A stretch of 64,000 bases of DNA from Clostridiales bacterium (GCA_003524095.1 DOEE01000003.1:310001-374000); one strand, 5' to 3'. Counted from the stretch's first letter, positions 9,648-18,312 are shown. Translations and numbers: made by a program. Notes: generated from the sequence alone by a model not told the origin.

Positions 9648-9926
9648 ATGAAAAAATTTACTTATCCAGCGGTACTATTTTATGACGATGAAGAAAAGTG
9701 TTATATCATCGCCATGTTTGATATTGGGCTTGTAACCAGTGGTGAAACTGTTGAGCAAGCGCATAATAATGCAAGGGAAATGCTTGATGCGTATTTGGAA
9801 TGTGCATATGCTTTTGAAACAGATATTCCAGAACCAAGTAGTTTTGATATTGTTTGCAAAACTCATCCAAAGGAAATGTGCGTTTTGGTTGAGAGTACTC
9901 TTAATGACAAAAACAAAGCAGTCTAA
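9648..9926 (+). CDS. Solitary HicB-type protein
   Basis: This 92-residue protein has the partial RNase-H-like fold of HicB antitoxins: FTYPAVLFYDDEEKCYIIAMFDIG, then a GLVTSGETVEQAHNNAREML block, the usual family signature. HicB normally neutralises the HicA mRNA-cleaving toxin. No hicA lies on either side, and the C-terminus lacks a DNA-binding extension, so this is an orphan. The ATG at 9648 is preferred over a GTG two codons upstream. It has its own promoter and terminator. The role could be regulatory, or a relic of a lost toxin-antitoxin pair. Confidence 0.8.
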   Translation: MKKFTYPAVLFYDDEEKCYIIAMFDIGLVTSGETVEQAHNNAREMLDAYLECAYAFETDIPEPSSFDIVCKTHPKEMCVLVESTLNDKNKAV

Positions 9927-9945
9927 ACTAAATATTTGATGAAAT

Positions 9946-10015
9946 AATACTTATTTGATTGGTTTTTTCAAATTACAAAATAATTTGAAATTATCAGCCG
10001 AATAAGTATTTTTTG
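9946..10015 (+). terminator. Nested-hairpin terminator after the HicB gene
   Basis: AATACTTATT (9946-9955) pairs with AATAAGTATT (10001-10010), followed by TTTTT. A second perfect 10-bp hairpin (9966-9975 with 9981-9990, CAAAA loop) is nested inside. Confidence 0.7.
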
Positions 10016-10030
10016 TGGTACTATGCAATC

Positions 10031-10059
10031 TTGACTTTTTGGCTAAAATATGGTATAAT
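10031..10059 (+). promoter_or_regulatory. Promoter of a decayed gene
   Basis: TTGACT (10031-10036), 17-nt spacer, perfect TATAAT (10054-10059). It points at a GGGAG ribosome site and an ATG at 10085 whose frame stops after 13 codons. Confidence 0.75.
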
Positions 10060-10084
10060 CAAAAAAGTTTAGTGGGAGTACTAT

Positions 10085-10251
10085 ATGAATAGAGAAATTT
10101 ATTCAAAAATTGAAAATAAATGTTGACAAAAAGTTTAATGTAAACAACCAAATTTTGAAATCATTGCAAAATTAACGCCACAAAAATCCAAAAATTAGAT
10201 GCGGAAGTATCAAGGCTTTTGAGTAAAATTAAAAACATACAAAATATATAA
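10085..10251 (+). pseudogene. Probable remnant of a small coiled-coil gene
   Basis: From the ATG at 10085 the frame gives MNREIYSKIENK and stops. The +1 frame continues coding-like text (INVDKKFNVNNQILKSLQ) to about 10173. A third frame then continues (KINATKIQKLDAEVSRLL, then SKIKNIQNI) to a stop at 10249-10251. Two small frameshifts would restore one lysine-rich helical protein of about 50-55 residues. A full promoter, ribosome site and terminator-like hairpin (10313-10366) still surround it. The alternative is plain noncoding sequence; the source family is unknown. Its place directly after a solitary HicB gene is suggestive, but it does not look like HicA. Confidence 0.35.
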
Positions 10252-10312
10252 TTACAAATTAAAAATTTATTTGTGATTGTTCAAAAAAAATCGCAAAAAA
10301 ACTAGAAGAAAT

Positions 10313-10366
10313 CCCAATTCAACAAAAATGAAAAATATTCCAAAAAATGTTGACATTGGGTTTTTT
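10313..10366 (+). terminator. Terminator-like hairpin overlapping the str promoter
   Basis: CCCAAT (10313-10318) pairs with ATTGGG (10355-10360), and AACA with TGTT inside, followed by TTTTTT. The 3' arm contains the TTGACA of the rpsL promoter. Confidence 0.55.
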
Positions 10367-10378
10367 ATTTGATAAACT
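10350..10378 (+). promoter_or_regulatory. str operon promoter
   Basis: TTGACA (10350-10355), 17-nt spacer, TAAACT (10373-10378). A second, weaker candidate (TTGATA at 10369, TAGTAT at 10392) overlaps it. Confidence 0.7.
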
Positions 10379-10397
10379 AAATAGCGTATTATAGTAT

Positions 10398-10550
10398 ACT
10401 AAACGGATTATGTTCGTTTGGTAATTTTTGAGTGACCGACTCTGGTGTGATTTTGGTAACTTGAAAATATCTCCACGCTACAATACATTGTGCTACTGTG
10501 GAGAATAACTTTAGGTAAATTGGATATGGTTGAATCTAAATTTGCCAAAA
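10398..10550 (+). promoter_or_regulatory. Structured rpsL leader
   Basis: Three stable hairpins fill the leader: ACTAAACG/CGTTTGGT (10398-10422); CTCCAC/GTGGAG enclosing ACAAT/ATTGT (10471-10503); and GGTAAATTGGAT/ATCTAAATTTGCC (10514-10546), with one bulge, ending 10 nt before the TAGGAGG ribosome site. TTTTGG (10451-10456) could also pair with CCAAAA (10545-10550), competing with the last hairpin. Autoregulation by S7 or S12 is inference. Confidence 0.5.
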
Positions 10551-10567
10551 CTATTTAGGAGGATAAA

Positions 10568-10939
10568 ATGCCAACAATTTCGCAATTAGTTAAACAAGGC
10601 AGAAAGCAAGTTGCTGTTAAATCCAAAACTCCAATAATGGACGAAAACCCACAAAAAAGAGGGGTTTGTTTGAGTGTTACTACTACATCTCCAAAGAAAC
10701 CAAACTCAGCACTTAGAAAAATTTGTAGGGTTAAACTATCTAACGGTCAAGAAGGTACTGTTTATATTCCTGGTGAAGGCCACAACCTACAAGAACACAG
10801 CATTGTTCTTATCCGTGGTGGAAGAGTAAGAGATTTGCCAGGTGTACGTTATCACGTAATCAGAGGTACTCTTGATACTGCCGGAGTTGCAAAGAGAAAA
10901 CAAGCACGTAGTAAATATGGTGCAAAAAAAGGTAAATAA
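10568..10939 (+). CDS. rpsL: 30S ribosomal protein S12
   Basis: S12 sits at the decoding centre of the 30S subunit and takes part in tRNA selection. The 123-residue protein has PNSALRK, YIPGEGHNLQEHS and the basic tail RKQARSKYGAKKGK. Lys43 of the PKKPNS loop is present. Residue 88, Lys in nearly all bacteria (GGRVKDLPGV), is Arg here (AGA codon); this is the well-known streptomycin-resistance substitution. First gene of rpsL-rpsG-fusA-tuf, with an AGGAGG site. Confidence 0.99.
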   Translation: MPTISQLVKQGRKQVAVKSKTPIMDENPQKRGVCLSVTTTSPKKPNSALRKICRVKLSNGQEGTVYIPGEGHNLQEHSIVLIRGGRVRDLPGVRYHVIRGTLDTAGVAKRKQARSKYGAKKGK

Positions 10940-10990
10940 TTAACTAGTGTTATGCTAGAAAACTTAAAAAATTAAACAAGGAGAAAAATT

Positions 10991-11461
10991 ATGCCAAGAA
11001 GAAGTGGTGTACGCAAAAGAGACGTATTGCCTGATTTTGTCTATAATAATAAGGTTGTAACAAAACTTATCAACCAAGTTATGCTTGATGGCAAAAAGGC
11101 TATCGCCGAAGGAATTGTGTACGGTGCATTTGATATAATCAAAGATAAACTAAGCGTTGAACCAGATAAGTACTTTATGCAAGCACTAGAAAATGTTAAA
11201 CCATTACTAGAAACAAAGGCTAGACGTGTTGGTGGTAGCAACTACCAAGTACCTATCGAAATCAGCCCTGCTAGACAACAAACTCTAGCTATTAGATGGT
11301 TGGTTACATACGCAAGAAAAAGAAACGAAAAGAGCATGGAAGAAAAACTTGCAAGCGAAATCATGGATGCTTACAACAGTACTGGTGGTGCATTCAAAAA
11401 GAAAGACGATACTCACAAAATGGCAGAAAGCAACAAGGCTTTTGCACATTATCGTTGGTAA
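10991..11461 (+). CDS. rpsG: 30S ribosomal protein S7
   Basis: S7 starts assembly of the 30S head by binding the 3' major domain of 16S rRNA and lines the E site. The 156-residue length is standard, with MPRRSGVRKRDVLPD at the start and the family motifs VGGSNYQVPIE and RWLVTYAR. AAGGAG precedes the ATG. It lies 51 nt after rpsL and 18 nt before fusA in the str operon. In E. coli, S7 is the operon's translational repressor; whether that holds here is unknown. Confidence 0.99.
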   Translation: MPRRSGVRKRDVLPDFVYNNKVVTKLINQVMLDGKKAIAEGIVYGAFDIIKDKLSVEPDKYFMQALENVKPLLETKARRVGGSNYQVPIEISPARQQTLAIRWLVTYARKRNEKSMEEKLASEIMDAYNSTGGAFKKKDDTHKMAESNKAFAHYRW

Positions 11462-11479
11462 TTTAAGGAGAATTAATTT

Positions 11480-13564
11480 ATGCCTAGAAAGACTCCCTTA
11501 AGCGAATTAAGAAACGTAGGTATTATGGCGCACATTGATGCGGGTAAAACTACTACTACAGAAAGAATTTTGTTCTTTACTGGAAAAACTCATAAGATTG
11601 GTGAAGTTCACGAAGGTGAAGCTACTATGGACTGGATGGCTCAAGAACAAGAAAGAGGTATCACAATCACTAGTGCTGCTACAACTTGTATGTGGAAAAA
11701 TCACCAAATCAATATCATAGACACTCCGGGACACGTTGACTTTACAGTTGAAGTTAACAGAAGTTTGAAAGTTTTGGACGGTGCTGTTGCTGTATTTAGT
11801 GCAAGAGCAGGTGTTGAAGCCCAAAGTGAAACAAACTGGCGTCTTGCTGACAAATATAACGTTCCTAGAATGGCTTATGTTAACAAAATGGATATTAACG
11901 ATGCTAACTTTGAAAAAGTTATTGATAGTATGAGAAACAGACTCAAAGCCAATGCTGTTGCTATCCAATTGCCAATTGGCGAAGCAGATGAATTCAGAGG
12001 AATTATTGACTTAGTTGAAATGAATGCTACTTTCTATGAAGATGAAACTGGCACAAAGACTAGAGTAGAAGAAATTCCTGCCGAATACAGAGACAAAGCT
12101 AACAAATTTAGAGCAGAACTTGTAGAAATTGCTGCTGAACAAGATGATTCCCTTATGGAAAAATATTTTGAAACTGGCGATTTGTCGGTTGAAGATATCA
12201 AAAAAGGAATCAGAAAAGGTACTATATCTGGTAAATTAAATCCAGTTGTATGTGGTACATCTTTCAAAAACAAAGGTATTCAAAAATTGCTAGATGCAAT
12301 CGTAGATTACATGCCAGCGCCAACAGATATCGAAGCTATTAGGGGTACAAAACCTGGCACAGATATCGAAGAAGACAGACATAGTTCGGATACAGAACCA
12401 TTTGCTGGTCTTGCATTCAAGATTATGACTGACCCATATGTTGGACGTCTTACATTTTTCCGAATTTATTCTGGTGTCTTGACTGCAGGTAGTTATGTAT
12501 ATAATAGTTGCAAAGACAAGAAAGAAAGAATCGGTAGAATCATAAGAATGCACGCAAATCACCGTGAAGAAATTGAAGAAGCTTATGCTGGTGAAATTGT
12601 AGCCATAGTTGGACTCAAAGACACCACAACAGGTGATACTCTTTGTGCAGAAAACAAACCAATTGTACTTGAAAGCATGGACTTCCCAGAACCAGTTATT
12701 AGAGTTGCTATTGAGCCAAAAACCAAGGCTGACCAAGAAAAAATGGTTATAGCACTTGTTAAACTAGCCGAAGAAGACCCAACATTTAAGACATATACAG
12801 ACCAAGAAACTGGTCAAACAATTATTGCCGGAATGGGTGAACTTCACCTTGAAATTATTGTAGATAGACTAAAGAGAGAATTTAAGGTAGATGCTAATGT
12901 TGGCGCACCTCAAGTTGCTTATAGAGAAACTATCCGCAAAGAAGTTGAAGTTGAAGGTAAGTATATCAAACAATCTGGTGGTCGTGGTCAATACGGTCAC
13001 TGTTGGGTTAAACTTACTCCACTTCCAGCCGGAGAAGGTTACAAATTTGAAAATAAGATTGTTGGTGGTGCTATTCCTAAGGAATATATCCCAGCTATCG
13101 ACGCAGGTATTCAAGAAGCAAAACAAAATGGTGTTCTTGCTGGATTTGAAACCGTTGACTTTATGGTTACGCTTTTTGATGGTTCTTATCACGATGTAGA
13201 CTCATCAGAAATGGCATATAAAATTGCTGGTTCTCTTGCTTTCAAAGAAGGCGCGAGAAAGGCAGACCCTGTTTTACTTGAACCAATTATGAAGGTTGAA
13301 GTTGAAACACCTGATGACTACTTGGGCGACGTTATGGGTAATATTACTCGTAGACGTGGTGTGCTAAGTGGCACTGATTTGCGTAACGGTACTCAAGTTA
13401 TTCACGCCGAGATTCCACTTGGAGAAATGTTTGGTTATGCTACAGATCTTCGTGGACTTACTCAAGGTCGTGGAACTTTCAGTATGGAATTTTCTCATTA
13501 TTTAGAAGTTCCAAAAAATATCGCCGAAAAAGTTATTGGCGAAAACAAAAAAGCTAATTTTTAA
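11480..13564 (+). CDS. fusA: Elongation factor G
   Basis: EF-G is the GTPase that drives ribosomal translocation and, with RRF, ribosome recycling. G1 is AHIDAGKT (residues 17-24), then RGITITSAA (switch I), DTPGHVD (G3) and NKMD (G4). Domains II-V follow, with YVGRLTFFRIYSG, GMGELHLEI, GGRGQYGH in domain IV and the GEMFGYATDLR block of domain V. The length of 694 residues is normal. It starts 18 nt after rpsG with AAGGAG, and tuf follows after 28 nt. Confidence 0.99.
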   Translation: MPRKTPLSELRNVGIMAHIDAGKTTTTERILFFTGKTHKIGEVHEGEATMDWMAQEQERGITITSAATTCMWKNHQINIIDTPGHVDFTVEVNRSLKVLDGAVAVFSARAGVEAQSETNWRLADKYNVPRMAYVNKMDINDANFEKVIDSMRNRLKANAVAIQLPIGEADEFRGIIDLVEMNATFYEDETGTKTRVEEIPAEYRDKANKFRAELVEIAAEQDDSLMEKYFETGDLSVEDIKKGIRKGTISGKLNPVVCGTSFKNKGIQKLLDAIVDYMPAPTDIEAIRGTKPGTDIEEDRHSSDTEPFAGLAFKIMTDPYVGRLTFFRIYSGVLTAGSYVYNSCKDKKERIGRIIRMHANHREEIEEAYAGEIVAIVGLKDTTTGDTLCAENKPIVLESMDFPEPVIRVAIEPKTKADQEKMVIALVKLAEEDPTFKTYTDQETGQTIIAGMGELHLEIIVDRLKREFKVDANVGAPQVAYRETIRKEVEVEGKYIKQSGGRGQYGHCWVKLTPLPAGEGYKFENKIVGGAIPKEYIPAIDAGIQEAKQNGVLAGFETVDFMVTLFDGSYHDVDSSEMAYKIAGSLAFKEGARKADPVLLEPIMKVEVETPDDYLGDVMGNITRRRGVLSGTDLRNGTQVIHAEIPLGEMFGYATDLRGLTQGRGTFSMEFSHYLEVPKNIAEKVIGENKKANF

Positions 13565-13592
13565 TTAAATAAATTTAGGAGGATATTAAAAA

Positions 13593-14795
13593 ATGGCAAA
13601 AGCAAAATATGAAAGAACTAAGCCACACGTTAACGTTGGTACAATTGGTCACGTTGACCACGGCAAAACAACATTGACTGCTGCTATTACTATGACACTT
13701 GCTGCTCAAGGTAAAGCATTAGCAATGGACTATGGCGCTATTGATAAAGCACCAGAAGAAAGACAAAGAGGTATTACAATCAATACTGCTCACGTTGAAT
13801 ACGAAACAGACAAACGTCACTATGCACACGTAGACTGTCCAGGACACGCTGACTATGTTAAAAACATGATCACTGGTGCTGCTCAAATGGACGGTGCTAT
13901 CCTAGTTGTTGCTGCAACTGATGGTCCAATGCCTCAAACAAGAGAACACATTCTTCTTGCTAGACAAGTTGGTGTTCCATACATTGTAGTATTCATGAAC
14001 AAAACTGACCAAGTTAATGACCCAGAACTACTTGAACTAGTAGAAATGGAAATCAGAGACCTACTTACTGAGTATGGTTTCCCAGGAGACAAAACTCCAA
14101 TTATCAAAGGTTCCGCTCTAAAAGCTTTGGAAGCTGCTAAAGAAGGAAAAGTTGACGATCCTGCTTGTCAATGTATCAACGAACTTATGAACGCTCTTGA
14201 TACTTATATTCCTGACCCAGTTAGAGAAACTGACAAACCATTCTTGATGCCAGTAGAAGACGTATTCACAATCACAGGTCGTGGTACAGTTGCTACAGGT
14301 AGAGTAGAAAGAGGAACAGTTAAAGTTGGTGACACTGTAGAAATCGTTGGTATGGGTTCTAAACTTCAAACAGTTATTACTGGTGTTGAAATGTTCAGAA
14401 AGATGCTTGACCAAGCTGAAGCAGGTGACAACGTAGGTCTTCTACTTCGTGGTGTTCAAAGAAACGAAATCGAAAGAGGACAAGTTCTTGCTAAACCAGG
14501 TTCAATTCATCCACATACTCACTTCACAGCTGAAGTATACGTATTGAAGAAAGAAGAAGGTGGACGTCATACTCCATTCTTCAATGGTTACAGACCACAA
14601 TTCTACTTCCGTACAACAGACGTTACTGGAACTATCGAACTTCCTGAAGGCGTTGAAATGGTAATGCCAGGTGATAACGTTAGAATGACTATCAAACTTA
14701 TCACTCCAATTGCTATCGAACAAGGTTTGCGTTTCGCTATCCGTGAAGGTGGCAGAACAGTTGGTTCAGGTGTTGTTAGCTCAATTATCGAGTAA
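13593..14795 (+). CDS. tuf: Elongation factor Tu
   Basis: EF-Tu carries aminoacyl-tRNA to the ribosomal A site as a GTP complex. GHVDHGKT is at residues 19-26, followed by RGITINTAHVEY, DCPGHADY and the G4 motif NKTD (NKCD is more usual). Domains II and III are complete, ending in the typical GVVSSIIE. The 400-residue length is standard. AGGAGG lies 9 nt before the ATG. It is the last gene of the str operon and is followed by a very strong terminator. No second tuf copy is seen in this window. Confidence 0.99.
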   Translation: MAKAKYERTKPHVNVGTIGHVDHGKTTLTAAITMTLAAQGKALAMDYGAIDKAPEERQRGITINTAHVEYETDKRHYAHVDCPGHADYVKNMITGAAQMDGAILVVAATDGPMPQTREHILLARQVGVPYIVVFMNKTDQVNDPELLELVEMEIRDLLTEYGFPGDKTPIIKGSALKALEAAKEGKVDDPACQCINELMNALDTYIPDPVRETDKPFLMPVEDVFTITGRGTVATGRVERGTVKVGDTVEIVGMGSKLQTVITGVEMFRKMLDQAEAGDNVGLLLRGVQRNEIERGQVLAKPGSIHPHTHFTAEVYVLKKEEGGRHTPFFNGYRPQFYFRTTDVTGTIELPEGVEMVMPGDNVRMTIKLITPIAIEQGLRFAIREGGRTVGSGVVSSIIE

Positions 14796-14816
14796 TTTCA
14801 CTTTTAGTCAATTTAT

Positions 14817-14852
14817 CATGAGTAATGGTTTTCCATTACTCATGTTTTTTTT
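14817..14852 (+). terminator. str operon terminator
   Basis: CATGAGTAATGG (14817-14828) and CCATTACTCATG (14833-14844) form a perfect 12-bp stem with a TTTT loop, followed by eight T. Confidence 0.95.
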
Positions 14853-14895
14853 ATTTTTTAATTTTGAATTGTTTCCTTTTTTTGTATAGATGTGT

Positions 14896-14901
14896 TAAAA
14901 T
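14896..14901 (+). promoter_or_regulatory. Extended -10 of the acidic-protein gene
   Basis: TGTTAAAAT (extended -10) 75 nt before the ATG at 14976; the -35 region is poor. Confidence 0.5.
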
Positions 14902-14975
14902 ACTAAGGATAGATATATTTATTTTTTGAATTTAGTTTTTAAATTAGCACAATTTAACACTATAAGGAAAAGTTT

Positions 14976-17141
14976 ATGGAAAAAGATTTTGTAAGAAAAG
15001 ATACTCAAGATAATTTTGTAACCGAAAAAATGGACATTATCAAAAATAACTTGCTAGGGGAATATGACGATAATGGCAATTATTATATCGCTCCACAAAT
15101 TGTAAGCGAACTAATTGAGTTAAAAAAGGTTAGAAAAAGTTCATACAATAACTCTATGTTTTGTTGTGGTAGTTTATTAGGTTATGGTGAAATCATGTTT
15201 GAAATAACCTTTGATAATTCTCGTGATGACGACGATATGGCTACATCTTCACTTTTTGTGCTTGAAGAAGTCGAAAAAGTTAATGGTTATCTTCAAAACA
15301 TAATCAAAACCAAAATTGCAGAGTTCAAAAGTACTGTCGATAACTTTTTGGATGAGTCGTATTCAAAATTCCACGTAACTGACGAAGACGAAGAAGGTGA
15401 CGACGAAGGCAAAGAAAAAAAATCGTTGGAAGATTTAAATATTGAAGATAGTTATATCCTAGCCAAAAAAGCATATATGTTGCTTCTTTCCAAGCTTTCC
15501 GAAGAAAAAATGCTTGATGCTTATGGTAAATATTTTACCTTTAGACTATCTAAACTTACCAAACTCGACAATGAATTTAGCAATGCCGTTCTTAACTCAT
15601 TTAATGAAAGATATGCTCTTATTGAAGAAGTATTCCTAAAAGAAAAGAATTACAAGGCTCTCAACGAACTACTTGATGCTTGTATCGAAGAAATTTCAGG
15701 AACAAAGGAAATTTTTATTCAACAAGAAGCCGAATTTAATGTTGAATGCAAAGATGCTTTGGATACATTTACCGAAAGTGTAACAAGATTTAGCGACAAA
15801 GCGAATGCAAAAGCGTTTAATATGCTTGATGCAGGCGATAGGGAAAAACTAGACCAAATGAACAAGTCGATAGAAAATGCTCCAGCCAATGCCGATAATG
15901 ACGATAACTCATCAGACGATGTAGAAAAAGAATACAAAGAATTGCTTCAGGAAGAAATGCGTGTAAGTGGTGCATCTACAACTTTTGAAAATCCAGTTTT
16001 GTTTGATGAAATGGAAGAAGAAAGTGAAGGCGAAGGCAACGAAGAAGAGTCTGAAGACGAAAACGAAAGTACGCAATCACAAGAACAAGACAATCAGACA
16101 AACCCTATAACTGAAGATATTAAACCAGTTAATACTCAAGAATTAAATGCCGAAAATGAACAAGAAAATCCAAATATTGAAGATACTATGCAAAGTGAAG
16201 AAAATGCTGAAAACAAGCCAAGTATTGTAGATACTATTGCAAGACTTCAAGAAGAGAAAAACAGAGAAAATAATACTGAATTAAATACGGATTTGAAATC
16301 TAAAACCCCAGATGAAGAACACGATGAAATAAACAATGAATATGTTAATGAAACTGCAGATAAACGTGCAAGCGATGTGGGAGAAAAACTAAAGAATGCT
16401 TATGTAAGGTCTCAAGCGATATTCGAACAATATGATAATCCAAAAAGTCCACAATCTGATTTGGGGGGGTATGAAGATACAACTCCTAAAGGCGAGACAC
16501 AATCCAAATTCGTTTCCAGGTCTGATGGTGGCTTAAGTTCGGATAGTAAATTTGGTTCTATGTTTGATAATCTTGCAAATAACCAAAATTCTAGCACTAA
16601 ATTTGATGATACAAACAATTCAAAAATGGCAGGACAACCACAAACTGGTGATGCAACAACAAGCAGTACATCTTATAGTACAACAGACGAAACATTAATA
16701 ACTTCTGATACTTCTAATAATTTTGACAGTTCGACTGGTACGGGCAATGAAACAAGTGACGCAAATAACTTTGAAAATGATAATTATAAGGTTGACCCCG
16801 CTAGAGATAGTTTTAACACAATCCATGATATTTTAGGTGGATTAAAAGGCTTTGATGCTGGAGTATCGCAAGACGGAAATAATGCCAAAGATTATTCGAA
16901 AGGCAATGTTGGCAAGAGTGAAAGCGGTTTAGTTAGTGACTCATCAGATGAGAGCAAGGGTGAGCAGCCAAAAAGTGATACTCGTGAAGAAAATGCAGAC
17001 ACACAATCAATCGAAAGTCAGTATACCGAAGGTACGGATTTTGTTAGTGGTGGTGGTGAAGAAAATGGTATTTTTGATAACGCTAAGAGACAAGATGTTT
17101 TTTTGTCACATATTCGTGATACAGATGGACGAGATATGTAA
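14976..17141 (+). CDS. Large acidic, mostly disordered protein of unknown function
   Basis: No family is recognised. Residues 1-290 look folded and helical, with a CCGSLLGYGEIMFEI segment near 62-77 and an acidic insert (DEDEEGDDEGKE) near 135-146. Residues 290-721 are low in complexity and rich in Asp, Glu, Asn, Ser and Thr, with no signal peptide or membrane helix, so a cytoplasmic protein with a long acidic tail is likely. Ribosome site AAGGAAAA. It forms a single-gene unit with an extended -10 promoter and its own terminator, next to another unknown gene. Such tails are known in chaperone-like, nucleic-acid-mimicking and scaffold proteins, but none of these roles is shown here. Confidence 0.85.
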   Translation: MEKDFVRKDTQDNFVTEKMDIIKNNLLGEYDDNGNYYIAPQIVSELIELKKVRKSSYNNSMFCCGSLLGYGEIMFEITFDNSRDDDDMATSSLFVLEEVEKVNGYLQNIIKTKIAEFKSTVDNFLDESYSKFHVTDEDEEGDDEGKEKKSLEDLNIEDSYILAKKAYMLLLSKLSEEKMLDAYGKYFTFRLSKLTKLDNEFSNAVLNSFNERYALIEEVFLKEKNYKALNELLDACIEEISGTKEIFIQQEAEFNVECKDALDTFTESVTRFSDKANAKAFNMLDAGDREKLDQMNKSIENAPANADNDDNSSDDVEKEYKELLQEEMRVSGASTTFENPVLFDEMEEESEGEGNEEESEDENESTQSQEQDNQTNPITEDIKPVNTQELNAENEQENPNIEDTMQSEENAENKPSIVDTIARLQEEKNRENNTELNTDLKSKTPDEEHDEINNEYVNETADKRASDVGEKLKNAYVRSQAIFEQYDNPKSPQSDLGGYEDTTPKGETQSKFVSRSDGGLSSDSKFGSMFDNLANNQNSSTKFDDTNNSKMAGQPQTGDATTSSTSYSTTDETLITSDTSNNFDSSTGTGNETSDANNFENDNYKVDPARDSFNTIHDILGGLKGFDAGVSQDGNNAKDYSKGNVGKSESGLVSDSSDESKGEQPKSDTREENADTQSIESQYTEGTDFVSGGGEENGIFDNAKRQDVFLSHIRDTDGRDM

Positions 17142-17159
17142 AACAAATTTTTAAAATTT

Positions 17160-17184
17160 AGAATGGGTAAGCCCATTCTTTTTT
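17160..17184 (+). terminator. Terminator of the acidic-protein gene
   Basis: AGAATGGG (17160-17167), TAAG loop, CCCATTCT (17172-17179), followed by a T-run. Confidence 0.9.
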
Positions 17185-17208
17185 AAAGTTATTTCAAAAA
17201 ATGGGGTA

Positions 17209-17237
17209 TTGACTTTTAATAAATCAGGTGTTAAAAT
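17209..17237 (+). promoter_or_regulatory. Promoter of the 328-residue unknown gene
   Basis: TTGACT (17209-17214), 17-nt spacer, TAAAAT (17232-17237) with extended -10 TGT. Confidence 0.8.
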
Positions 17238-17267
17238 GTAATTATTAAAATATTTGTGGTGGGAAAT

Positions 17268-18254
17268 ATGAAATTAAAAGAATCTATTGAAAGTAGCAAT
17301 ATGCTTAATTGCAAAGGGGATAATGTATATTTACTATGTTATGACTATGAAATATCGCCATTTGAAATGTGGCTTGTTTCAAACATTGACGATGAATTAG
17401 ATAGAAAGATTAATTATGTTAACTTTTCCTTGAAAGGAGACAGTATTTATTTAAATCCGAGTGATGAGAGTGTAATGTACTCAACTTCGGACAATTCTTT
17501 CTCGGATAAAAAATCTCAAGAATTTTCTTTGTTTTTCGACCCACAAAATATAGAAATGTATGACGAAGAAACTGTTGATAAATATGGTATTCAAAAAATC
17601 GTTGATGAGTCCGGCAGAAAAGATGTTTTAATATTAAAAGTGCCAAAGGCAATGATTGGAGCTAAAGAATGTGGAAATGAATTATTTCCATTGTTTATAA
17701 GAGCAAGAACAGATACTGTAAAATATTGTATACCAGAGCTTTATAAATTACCTAACATAAAGTTTAATGAATACGATAAATTAGAACAAGATTATATAAA
17801 AAAATATGGAAAGCTAGTTACTACCATTAATTCAAGATTTGTGTATGGTGTTCAAAGAGAAATAATAGGCAAAGTTGTTATAAATCCTTTTTACAATCTT
17901 AATACCGGTGCATATGAAATAAAATTCTCAGTTGAGCAGCAAAAATATCTTAAGGAACACGGAAACGAAGATTTAATTAATAAAACAAATGATAATGTTT
18001 CGGATATATGTAAAGCGGGTTATTCGTTAAATCATAAAAATGCTCCTTATAATTTAGACGATAAAAAATTATTAGAAATTAAGAAATTTTACCATGATTT
18101 ATATAGAAGAACTTTGGAAAAATATATGCCCAAAAGCAAAATAACAAGCCATGAAATATATGTTAAAACATATTCAGAATTAGGTAAGTATGTCAATAAA
18201 ATCGTTGACGAAAATAAAGCAAAGAATGGCTCTGATGGTCAAGAAATGATTTAG
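17268..18254 (+). CDS. Unknown 328-residue protein
   Basis: I do not recognise the family. The ATG at 17268 follows GGTGGGA; an in-frame GTG at 17256 is less well placed. The protein is soluble, without signal peptide or membrane helix. It has a mixed alpha/beta N-terminal half (for example NVYLLCYDYEISPFEMWLV near residues 19-37) and a helical Lys/Tyr-rich C-terminal third. It lies directly downstream of the acidic disordered protein but has its own promoter, so a shared role is only possible. The stop is TAG, unlike the TAA of most neighbours. Confidence 0.8.
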   Translation: MKLKESIESSNMLNCKGDNVYLLCYDYEISPFEMWLVSNIDDELDRKINYVNFSLKGDSIYLNPSDESVMYSTSDNSFSDKKSQEFSLFFDPQNIEMYDEETVDKYGIQKIVDESGRKDVLILKVPKAMIGAKECGNELFPLFIRARTDTVKYCIPELYKLPNIKFNEYDKLEQDYIKKYGKLVTTINSRFVYGVQREIIGKVVINPFYNLNTGAYEIKFSVEQQKYLKEHGNEDLINKTNDNVSDICKAGYSLNHKNAPYNLDDKKLLEIKKFYHDLYRRTLEKYMPKSKITSHEIYVKTYSELGKYVNKIVDENKAKNGSDGQEMI

Positions 18255-18312
18255 GGGCTTTGGAAATTTAAATTACTTTAAACAAAAATTCAAAGAATAA
18301 AACTATTTGAAG

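Noticed and set aside
11507..11968. Long open frame on the minus strand inside fusA
   Set aside because: It is a shadow of a highly conserved gene, has no ribosome site, and its protein text (Ser/Asn/Phe-rich) has no family features. The same applies to minus-strand frames within rpoB, rpoC, tuf, rplV and nearby ribosomal genes.
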